Below, piece after piece: positions 6,355-11,495 of a DNA stretch of 11,495 nt. Location of the stretch: positions 1 to 11,495 of the forward strand of contig JACDBM010000309.1 of the NCBI GenBank assembly GCA_013694945.1. Reading direction: 5' to 3'. The notes beneath the pieces are model-generated. The model saw only the letters and a program-made list of their open reading frames with translations, was not told the origin of the DNA and made no database searches. Position 1 is the first letter of the stretch. Each line of letters opens with the position of its first letter. Both the position numbers and the translations under genes were made by a program. This stretch comes from Chthoniobacterales bacterium. Lineage in GTDB: Bacteria > Verrucomicrobiota > Verrucomicrobiia > Chthoniobacterales > UBA10450.

Positions 6355-6825
6355 TCAGAACGGAATCTCGTCGTCGTCAGGCTCCGAGGGGGATGGGCGA
6401 GGCGGCGGAGACATCGATTTACTGCTGCTCTTCGAGTAGCTGCTCCCGCTTCCCACGCTTTCTTCCCCTTCCCCGCCAGTGGCGGCGCTGGGCCGGCTCC
6501 CGAGCAACTGCATCGTCTCGCCCACCACGCGCAGTTTTGAGCGTTTCTGCCCGCTCTGTTTATCGTCCCAGCTGTCGAGCTGCAAACGCCCTTCAATGAA
6601 AACTGGACGGCCCTTCTTTAAGTACTCACCGGCGATTTCCGCCAGTCTCGCCCAGAGCACTACATCGACGTAGGTGACCTCTTCGCGCTTCTCGCCATTG
6701 TCGAGGCTATACTGTCGGTTAACGGCAAGACCGAGGTCGCAAACAGCACTTCCCTTCGGTGTATAGCGCACCTCCGGGTCGCGCGTCAGGTTTCCGAGCA
6801 GGATAACTTTATTGAAACTGGCCAT
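6355..6825 (-). CDS. ssb: Single-stranded DNA-binding protein SSB
   Basis: SSB coats single-stranded DNA in replication, repair and transformation and recruits partners through its acidic tip. The 156-residue product has the OB fold at about 1-108: MASFNKVILLGNLTRDPEVR, AVNRQY (34-39), YVDVVLWARLAEIAGEYLKKG (52-72) and VFIEGRLQLDSW (75-86). A Gly/Ser/Pro-rich linker (about 110-147) leads to the DDDEIPF terminus (150-156), matching the conserved tip that binds DprA, RecO, PriA and others. Length is typical. It begins 18 bp after rpsF, and the antitoxin gene follows after 50 bp. In most bacteria rpsR and rplI come next; here they do not. Confidence 0.97.
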   Translation of the reverse strand: MASFNKVILLGNLTRDPEVRYTPKGSAVCDLGLAVNRQYSLDNGEKREEVTYVDVVLWARLAEIAGEYLKKGRPVFIEGRLQLDSWDDKQSGQKRSKLRVVGETMQLLGSRPSAATGGEGEESVGSGSSYSKSSSKSMSPPPRPSPSEPDDDEIPF

Positions 6826-6843
6826 TCGCCCGTTGTAGCGAAA

Positions 6844-7173
6844 CTACTTCGAGTCGGCCAACTTTTTCGCCCGCGGCTGGGCTTTTGGACGGAGGCGCTG
6901 GTAATGCTGGCGATAAACTTCCGCGTCGAGTTTGAACTTCGAGCGCAGCTTCGTGATGAGCTGCGAGTCCGCGTGGAAAATGAAGTTCACGAAGTGCCCG
7001 GCATCCAGATCGCCCGCCGCGTAAGAGAACTGCCGTTTGTCCATCTTCTGAACCTGCTCGATCTCGGCACCCTCTTTTTGGAATTCGGTCTCCAGGCGTT
7101 CCACAATATCTCTTACGGTGTCTTCTTTGCCGGTCGTGTTCAGCACGAGCAAGGCTTCGTAACGATTCTTCAT
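6844..7173 (-). CDS. rpsF: 30S ribosomal protein bS6
   Basis: bS6 sits on the platform of the small ribosomal subunit next to bS18. The 109-residue product opens MKNRYEALLVLNTTGKED, then a helix (RDIVERLETEFQKEGAEIEQ, 21-40), the MDKRQFSYAAGDLDAGHFVNFIF strand region (44-66), and the late helix with LDAEVYRQHYQRLRP (82-96). It ends in a short basic tail. This matches the bS6 ferredoxin-like fold and length. The start codon shares an ATGA with the pth stop, so the two are translationally coupled, and ssb follows after 18 bp. The bS18 gene (rpsR) is not in the window. Confidence 0.95.
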   Translation of the reverse strand: MKNRYEALLVLNTTGKEDTVRDIVERLETEFQKEGAEIEQVQKMDKRQFSYAAGDLDAGHFVNFIFHADSQLITKLRSKFKLDAEVYRQHYQRLRPKAQPRAKKLADSK

Positions 7174-7751
7174 GCTTCTGAATTTTTGTTGAAGGTGTTC
7201 ATCGCGGAAACGACTCCTTTGTCAATCGCCCATTTGACTGCTCCAGCGGCGCGTTGAATCGTGGTTTCGACGATCGGTTGCTCCTCTGCGAAGAAACGGC
7301 CGAGCACATAATCGGTTGCGCCAGCGCCCGGGGCCCCTCCAATCCCGACACGAAGCCGCGAAATCTTCTCCGTGCCAAAAGTGGTTATGATGGATTCCAT
7401 TCCATTGTGGCCACCGGCACTACCTCCGACCCGGATTCGGAGTCGACCGAGCTCCAGCGCCATGTCGTCGAATACGGCCAGGAACTCTTCGGGAGCTATC
7501 TTATAGAACTGCGCGACCGCGCCCAGCGGTCCTCCGCTGCGATTCATGTAGGTCATTGGTTTAACCAGAAGCGTCTCTCCGGCCTTTGCCCAAAAAACGC
7601 CCCAACTTTGCTTGCGCTGCCACTCAATTTTGGCCTCGTCGGCGAGGCGGTCGAGAACCGCAAAGCCAATGTTATGGCGGGTGCGCTCGTATTCGGGTCC
7701 GGGATTCCCGAGACCGACGACCAAGCGAATGCCGGCTGCGTCTCCGTGCAA
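7170..7751 (-). CDS. pth: Peptidyl-tRNA hydrolase
   Basis: Pth releases peptides from tRNAs that have dropped off the ribosome. The 193-residue product carries the family residues in order: VVGLGNPGPEYERTRHNIGF (11-30) with N15 and the catalytic H26, PMTYMNRSG (65-73) with N70, VFDDMALELGRLRIR (93-107) with catalytic D95/D96, and GGSAGGHNGM (109-118) with N116. YVLGRF (148-153) follows. The assigned start is a TTG (7751-7749), giving MHGDAAG before the usual IRLVVGLGNPG. No ATG or GTG is present in this frame between the upstream rplY stop and the motif, and no convincing Shine-Dalgarno is seen, so the exact start is uncertain by a few codons. It follows rplY by 34 bp and overlaps rpsF by 4 bp. 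Confidence 0.95.
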   Translation of the reverse strand: MHGDAAGIRLVVGLGNPGPEYERTRHNIGFAVLDRLADEAKIEWQRKQSWGVFWAKAGETLLVKPMTYMNRSGGPLGAVAQFYKIAPEEFLAVFDDMALELGRLRIRVGGSAGGHNGMESIITTFGTEKISRLRVGIGGAPGAGATDYVLGRFFAEEQPIVETTIQRAAGAVKWAIDKGVVSAMNTFNKNSEA

Positions 7752-7785
7752 GCGTTCAGTAGGCGCAGAAAAACAGGCCCAAGCC

Positions 7786-8463
7786 CTACTTCTTCTGGTC
7801 TTTCGCTCCCGGAGCAGCAGCCTCCGGCTCTTCTTTCTTCTCTTTGATGACTTCCGGAGCCGTCGGAGCTTCGACGGCGCCTGCCACAGGCTCCTCTTCG
7901 ACAGTCGGAGGAAGAACAGAAATCGCCGTCAGATCCGGTGGCATACGCGTTGTGACGCCGGAAGGAAGCGGGATCTCACGCACGTGAATCGCGTCCCCAA
8001 TGTTCAAGGCGGAAACATCGACGGAGATCACATCCGGAAGATCGCGCGGAAGACATTCGATCGAAAGTGAACGCAGGCTTTGCTCAAGCAGACCCCCGAA
8101 ATTCTTCACGCCGTTTGCGGTCCCAGTCGGCTCGAGCGGCACATCGGCTTCGATCGTCTCATCCATGGAGACAGCGTGAAAATCAACATGGAGGACATCA
8201 CCACCAATCGGCGCATGCTGCACCTCCTGCAGGAGCGCAAGGCGGTTCGCGCTCCCGGCGATTTCAAGCTCGACAAGAATGTTCTCGCCGGAGGCGTGGC
8301 TCAGGATAGTACCGATATCGCGCTTCGAGACTTGCAACGCTTCGGGTTTATCTTTTGCGCCGTAGATGATCGCCGGCACCGCGCCGCTTGCTTTGAGTTT
8401 GCGAACCGCGGAGCGACCAATCGCTGTCCGCCGTTCTGCTATGAGTTTGACCTGTTTTGCCAT
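7786..8463 (-). CDS. rplY: 50S ribosomal protein bL25 (CTC/TL5 form)
   Basis: bL25 binds 5S rRNA; the long CTC/TL5 form has an added beta domain. The 225-residue product has the N-terminal L25 domain (about 4-94) with the ARxxxGRSAVRKLKASGAVPAI-like opening (residues 9-32) and the hallmark VQHAPIGGDVLHVDF (81-95). The TL5-type beta domain (about 98-188) includes LPRDLPDVISVDVSALNIG (138-156). From about 189 there is a low-complexity tail rich in Glu, Ala, Pro and Lys. An AGGA sits 8 bp before the ATG, within the end of prs, whose stop is 9 bp upstream. Ribosomal and stress roles are known for the family; the tail's role is unknown. Confidence 0.94.
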   Translation of the reverse strand: MAKQVKLIAERRTAIGRSAVRKLKASGAVPAIIYGAKDKPEALQVSKRDIGTILSHASGENILVELEIAGSANRLALLQEVQHAPIGGDVLHVDFHAVSMDETIEADVPLEPTGTANGVKNFGGLLEQSLRSLSIECLPRDLPDVISVDVSALNIGDAIHVREIPLPSGVTTRMPPDLTAISVLPPTVEEEPVAGAVEAPTAPEVIKEKKEEPEAAAPGAKDQKK

Positions 8464-8472
8464 GTTGAAATC

Positions 8473-9435
8473 CTACTTGCTGCTTCCATCGATCTTGAAC
8501 AACGACGAGACGGATTCGTCATTGTGAATCCGCTTGATACCCTCTCCGAGAAGCTCGGAGACGCAAAGCACGGTCGTCTTAAACCCTTCCACCATGCGCA
8601 CGGGCGTGCTGTTGGTCGTTATTAATTCTTCGATCCGGGAATTTTGCAACCGCTGGATCGCAAGATCGACCAGAACCGCATGGGCCACGCCCGCATAAAT
8701 GTTGAGGGCACCGCGTTCCTTCAGCATCCCAGCCGCTGAGGTGAGTGTGCCGGCGGTCTCCGTCAGGTCATCCACCAGGAGAACATCGCAGCCGTCCACC
8801 TCGCCAATGACGTAAAGTGCCTCGGTTTCCGTTGCAGTTTTGCGCTGCTTCGCCACGATCGCGAGGTTTGTCCCGAGCGCCTGCGAATAGGCGGAAGCCA
8901 TTTTGAGCCCTCCAAGATCGGGAGAGACCACCACGGTCTTCCTTGTCAGGCGAGTCCGCAGGTACTTGATCAGGACGGGCATCGAATAGAGGTGATCGAC
9001 CGGAATATCGAAGAATCCCTGCACCTGCTGTGCGTGCAGATCCATCGTGAGCACCCGGCTGACGCCGGCCGCGTGCAGGAGATTCGCCACCAGCTTGGCA
9101 GTGATTGGCACGCGGGGCTGATCTTTGCGATCCTGACGCGCATAGCCAAAAAAAGGAATCACAGCCGTGATCCGGTCTGCGCTCGCGCGACGAGCTGCAT
9201 CCACCATGATGAGTAACTCCATCAGGTGCTGATTGGTGGGCGGACAGGTCGGCTGAATGATAAAAACATCGCGCCCGCGGATGTTTTCCTCGATGCGCAC
9301 ATAAGTCTCGCCATCGGGGAAGGAGCTGATTGTCGCCTGCCCCAGCGGAGTCCCGATGGCATCGCAGATCTTGCGGGCCAAATCCATATTGGCGGAGCCA
9401 CTGAAGACCTTCATCTCGGGTTGGAGGGCGTACAT
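8473..9435 (-). CDS. prs: Ribose-phosphate pyrophosphokinase (PRPP synthetase)
   Basis: This enzyme transfers pyrophosphate from ATP to ribose 5-phosphate, making PRPP for purine, pyrimidine, NAD, His and Trp synthesis. The 320-residue product is class I length. Visible elements are SFPDGETYVRIEENIRG (38-54), the FFGYARQDRKDQPRVPIT loop (95-112), MDLHAQQVQGFFDIPVDHLY (131-150) with the metal-binding H133, and SPDLGGLKMA (171-180). The flexible-loop KQR (196-198) and the PRPP-binding segment LLVDDLTETAGTL (219-231) follow. In that last motif most homologues have DTAGT, so the E is a conservative change. A second ATG at 9414 (MKVFSGSAN) fits the family start better; the first seven residues are optional. 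No clear Shine-Dalgarno is seen for either. It is the first gene of the long minus-strand run, with rplY 9 bp downstream. Confidence 0.96.
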   Translation of the reverse strand: MYALQPEMKVFSGSANMDLARKICDAIGTPLGQATISSFPDGETYVRIEENIRGRDVFIIQPTCPPTNQHLMELLIMVDAARRASADRITAVIPFFGYARQDRKDQPRVPITAKLVANLLHAAGVSRVLTMDLHAQQVQGFFDIPVDHLYSMPVLIKYLRTRLTRKTVVVSPDLGGLKMASAYSQALGTNLAIVAKQRKTATETEALYVIGEVDGCDVLLVDDLTETAGTLTSAAGMLKERGALNIYAGVAHAVLVDLAIQRLQNSRIEELITTNSTPVRMVEGFKTTVLCVSELLGEGIKRIHNDESVSSLFKIDGSSK

Positions 9436-9792
9436 AGGAACGTGGGATGAAAGGGGCGCTAAGGTAGGCGCGGCAGCGAGTCATTGGCAATCGCAGATTG
9501 GCACAGGCAAGCCTTTCCCCGCAGAAGTGCTTGATTACAGCTGGCTCACAGTGCGGCGGCTTCTCCTGAGAGGCAATGATCAGCCGCGGGCAAATCACGG
9601 TGGCGTCAATTGCCAGCCCAAAGCATGGCTGCGGTCATCGACAAGTTTGGCCGCGCGCAAGGGCAAAAAGAGGAGAAAGAGCAGGAGTTATCCGTGTAAA
9701 TCGGTGCAATGTGGACGGAATACGCGCGCCCGGGAATCAACAGCCAAGGGGAAGCGCATGGCTGCCGCGGAAGATCCCTCTCACGGAAATCG
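9436..9792. other. Upstream region of prs, no gene seen
   Basis: This 357-bp gap should hold the prs promoter. The best candidate on the minus strand is a TTGCCA with a TACCTT 18 bp downstream shortly before the prs ATG, which is weak. A short degenerate tandem, ATCCGTG (9690-9696), ATCGGTG (9700-9706) and ATGTGG (9709-9714), lies in the middle. A plus-strand ORF crosses the whole gap but overlaps the start of prs and runs into the terminator hairpin, so I do not call it. No RNA gene is recognised. Confidence 0.55.
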
Positions 9793-9829
9793 AAAAAAAA
9801 CGGAGGCGACAGAACCTCTGTCGCCTCCG
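9793..9829 (-). terminator. Strong intrinsic terminator, minus strand
   Basis: CGGAGGCGACAGA (9801-9813) and TCTGTCGCCTCCG (9817-9829) form a perfect 13-bp GC-rich stem with a 3-nt loop. On the minus strand it is followed directly by eight T (plus-strand A-run 9793-9800), the classic rho-independent layout. There is no T-run on the plus strand. It would end a transcript arriving from beyond 9829, insulating prs from it. No gene on that strand is evident immediately upstream. Confidence 0.92.
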
Positions 9830-9948
9830 CCAAACATGGAGACTAACTAACCTGAACCAACAACCGACCAACATTCTGCAGAGATCCGCGTCAAATTCTG
9901 CCCGCGCAGCACGCACTGAATGGCGGAATCTCTTATGGTTATGAGAAT

Positions 9949-9957
9949 TGCTATAAT
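9949..9957 (+). promoter_or_regulatory. Extended -10 promoter element
   Basis: TGCTATAAT (9949-9957) is a perfect extended -10 (TG-n-TATAAT). A matching -35 hexamer is not present at 16-18 bp, which extended -10 promoters can tolerate. Transcription would begin near 9964-9965, directly before an ATG at 9966 and the inverted repeat at 9966-9997. Confidence 0.35.
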
Positions 9958-9965
9958 TGGGGCTC

Positions 9966-10003
9966 ATGGTCAACGACATTTTACATGCCCTGACCATTTT
10001 TTT
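9966..10003 (+). terminator. Hairpin followed by T-run just after the extended -10
   Basis: ATGGTCA (9966-9972) and TGACCAT (9991-9997) are a perfect 7-bp inverted repeat around an 18-nt loop, followed by six further T (9998-10003). It has the form of a weak intrinsic terminator on the plus strand. The stem is short and only moderately GC-rich, so efficiency is doubtful. Confidence 0.35.
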
Positions 10004-10358
10004 CGGCGACTTGCCTCACGGGGAACCGCTCTTTGCCTCCATTTATCGCTCGAGAATTTCGCTAATCGCGGCAGATCATTCGCTGCGAACCGTGAAACCG
10101 AAGCTTTCCCGGCGGAATCATCCCGTGTGCCTCATCGAAAGTTTTTTGAGAAGCAATCGCCCGAATGCTTCAACCTAAAGCAGAGTTGAATACCGGCATC
10201 CTCGTTCTGTGTCTCGCTCCACTCGGAGACCTTGACACGGCACAGCAGAGCCGGTGCGCGCTGCTGCGAACGTCCCTGCTTAACGATCGCATCGCGGCAA
10301 GAACGCAGGCCGACTTGCGAGCGTCTTGCCCTCCCGTCATGATGGCAGCCAGCGCTAA

Positions 10359-11288
10359 ATGAATCCCGAACCCGTCCGAGTAGAACGCGTCAAAACACTG
10401 CCTCGACAGTCTTTGCCTACACGCGGGGGACACCTTGCCCGTTCTCGCGGGCCTTTTTCACCTGGCGTTCTTCTTCGCGATGTTCTTCCTCTACGAGTAC
10501 ACCCCGCTCTGGATTATGCTCGTTATTGGTCTCCTCATGCGCTCATGATCAACGCGAACATTAACGGCGTGCTCACAACTTCATTCATAATCCCTTCTTC
10601 CGCTCGCCGCTGCTGAATCGGCTCTTTGGCATCGCCGAATCAATCGCCTGCTGCTTCTCGCAAACTTATTATGACGTCGTTCACATGCAGCATCATAAGG
10701 GCAACTCCGACCGGCCCGATGAAACCGGCGAGACGATCGATTGGCTCTCCATTTACCGGCACGGTCACGATGGTGAACCGGAGAACCCGTGGAGCTACGT
10801 TTTCCTGAGTTTTTTCCGCGACAACCCTGCCGCGAGCGCGCGCGAACTCCGGAAGCGCGGCAAGAGCGAACTGCTCTGGGGCAACATTGAGCTCGTCGCC
10901 TTCGCGACGACGCTCTTCATTATTTCTATTGAACTGGCGCTACGTGATTTTCTTCCTTCTGCCGTTCTTCTACCTCGGCCATTGCTTCAGCTACTTGAAC
11001 GGCTACTTCCGGCACTACGGTGCGGACCCCGATAAACCGATTGCGTGGGGCGTCAGCAGTTACGGTAAGCTCTACAACTGGCTTTTTTTCTGCAACGGTT
11101 ATCACGCGGAGCATCATTTTCGGCCCAAGGTGCATTGGACCAAAATGGAATCATTCCACCGGCAGATCGCGGAGTTGCAAAAGCAGGCCGGCACCCGCGT
11201 GATCAAGCGCGCACATATGCTCGGGTTTTTGGACCCAGATCTCCCGCAGGGGAAGAAAAGCGGTCAATCTGTTTCAGCCTCGAGTTGA
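10359..11288 (+). pseudogene. Fatty acid desaturase-like gene broken by several frameshifts
   Basis: Membrane fatty acid desaturases use a di-iron centre held by histidine boxes to insert double bonds in acyl chains. Here the gene is readable only by changing frame. MNPEPVRVERVKTLPRQ starts at 10359; FAYTRG follows (about 10412); DTLPVLAGLFHLAFFFAMFF and LYEYTPLWIMLVIGLL come from about 10429; INANINGV from about 10548. HNFIHNPFFRSPLLNRLFGI runs from 10574 to about 10925, then NWRYVIFFLLPFFYLGHCFS to the stop at 11288. The three histidine boxes are intact: HNFIH (10574-10588), HMQHH (10682-10696) and HAEHH (11103-11117). The implied length, about 310 residues, is normal. The first four shifts each fit loss of one base, at least one in a G-run (10424-10429); the fifth is a gain of one or loss of two. 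The amino acid sequence between shifts is well kept, so decay is recent or these are sequencing indels. The last 15 bp overlap the convergent gene. Confidence 0.82.
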
Positions 11289-11495
11289 ATCAGGACTCCG
11301 CTGCCGGTGCTCTGCCGCAAGGCGTTGAAGTTCTACCGCTACTCTCTCGATTACCTCTCTCCAGTCGTCCGCCCGTTTCTGCCGGAAGAGTCGCATCGTC
11401 GGGTACCAAGGGCTGTCGTGGCGCTCGTCCATCCAGCGCCAATCGGCATCCGCCTGTAATAGCGTCCACGTCGCGACTCCGAGAGCGCCGGCAAG
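11274..11495 (-). CDS. C-terminal end of a glycosyltransferase/TPR-type protein
   Basis: An open frame enters from the window edge and ends at a TGA (11276-11274), giving 73 residues with the N-terminus outside the window. The segment AGALGVATWTLLQADADWRW (2-21) followed by MDERHDSPWYPTMRLFRQ (22-39) and DDWREVIERVAVEL (43-56) is the signature end of the large tetratricopeptide-repeat proteins with a C-terminal glycosyltransferase-like (GT9/GT41-related) domain. Those typically read G-x-x-x-W-x-L-L-x-x-x-x-DWRW-x-x-x-R-x-DSPWYPT-x-RLFRQ. The substrate cannot be inferred. The gene converges on the desaturase remnant with a 15-bp overlap of coding ends, and no terminator lies between them. Confidence 0.78.
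   Translation of the reverse strand, partial: LAGALGVATWTLLQADADWRWMDERHDSPWYPTMRLFRQKRADDWREVIERVAVELQRLAAEHRQRSPDSTRG

Larger units (their letters stand above)
9830..10358. other. Gene-poor region between the terminator and the desaturase remnant
   Basis: This 529-bp stretch contains small overlapping ORFs on both strands, none with a domain or family I recognise. It should contain the source of the minus-strand transcript that ends at the strong terminator, but no minus-strand gene or familiar RNA is apparent. A plus-strand extended -10 and a hairpin with a T-run (9949-10003) are listed separately. One plus-strand frame (10165-10362) ends in TGA overlapping the ATG at 10359, which could be chance. 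Confidence 0.5.

Noticed and set aside
9801..9829. Bidirectional terminator serving the plus strand
   Set aside because: The T-run occurs only on the minus strand; on the plus strand the hairpin is followed by GC-rich, non-T sequence.
9356..9850. 164-codon plus-strand ORF upstream of prs
   Set aside because: It begins antisense to the prs N-terminus and runs through the terminator hairpin; composition is basic and featureless.
9941..10189. Plus-strand frame starting MRIAIIGAHGQ, like an NAD-binding reductase (RmlD-type) start
   Set aside because: Only the first ten residues resemble a Rossmann beta-strand and loop; the rest does not continue the fold, and the region overlaps the TATAAT element.
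10232..10260. TTGACA hexamer at 10232-10237 as a promoter for the desaturase
   Set aside because: No -10-like hexamer occurs at 16-18 bp downstream (the sequence there is GC-rich).
1..11495. CRISPR array, tRNA, rRNA, insertion sequence ends
   Set aside because: No regularly spaced repeats, cloverleaf with a T-loop consensus, rRNA signature, transposase frame or paired terminal repeats with target duplication were seen on either strand by eye.

Overview
The window looks like a stretch of a GC-rich, Gram-negative-type chromosome. It is most plausibly from the Verrucomicrobiota (Chthoniobacterales/Spartobacteria-like soil lineage). This assignment is an inference from gene order and protein style: prs-rplY-pth-rpsF-ssb in one block, a TL5/CTC-type L25 protein with a long charged tail, and a topoisomerase III with repeated C-terminal modules. 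No rRNA, tRNA or CRISPR array was recognised.

Left end (1-1211, minus strand): nrdR, then a gene overlapping it by 14 bp whose N-terminal half reads like an ATP-cone, then the start of a HIT-family protein. A gene-free gap (1212-1683) contains several small inverted repeats and a 10-bp direct repeat.

Centre (1684-9435, minus strand): nearly 8 kb of tightly packed co-oriented genes. In transcription order they are prs (PRPP synthetase), rplY (ribosomal protein L25/CTC), pth (peptidyl-tRNA hydrolase), rpsF (S6), ssb, a ribbon-helix-helix-like antitoxin, a PIN-domain toxin with a frameshift near its N-terminus, dprA and topB. Several junctions are 4-bp stop/start overlaps (pth/rpsF, antitoxin/toxin, toxin/dprA). 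The first half serves nucleotide supply and translation. The second half groups single-stranded-DNA proteins (SSB, DprA, Topo III), with a toxin-antitoxin pair wedged between ssb and dprA. A near-consensus sigma-70 promoter overlaps the antitoxin start codon.

Right end (9436-11495): a region without convincing genes carries a very strong intrinsic terminator (9793-9829, minus strand) whose upstream gene is not evident. It also carries a small plus-strand promoter-plus-hairpin arrangement. A plus-strand fatty acid desaturase-like gene (10359-11288) keeps all its histidine boxes but is spread over all three frames by about five indels, so it is either a recent pseudogene or an indel-prone assembly. 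It converges on, and overlaps by 15 bp, the C-terminal end of a minus-strand glycosyltransferase/TPR-type protein that runs off the window.

The least-described items are the ATP-cone-like partner gene of nrdR, the ssb-TA-dprA-topB arrangement, and the orphan terminator.
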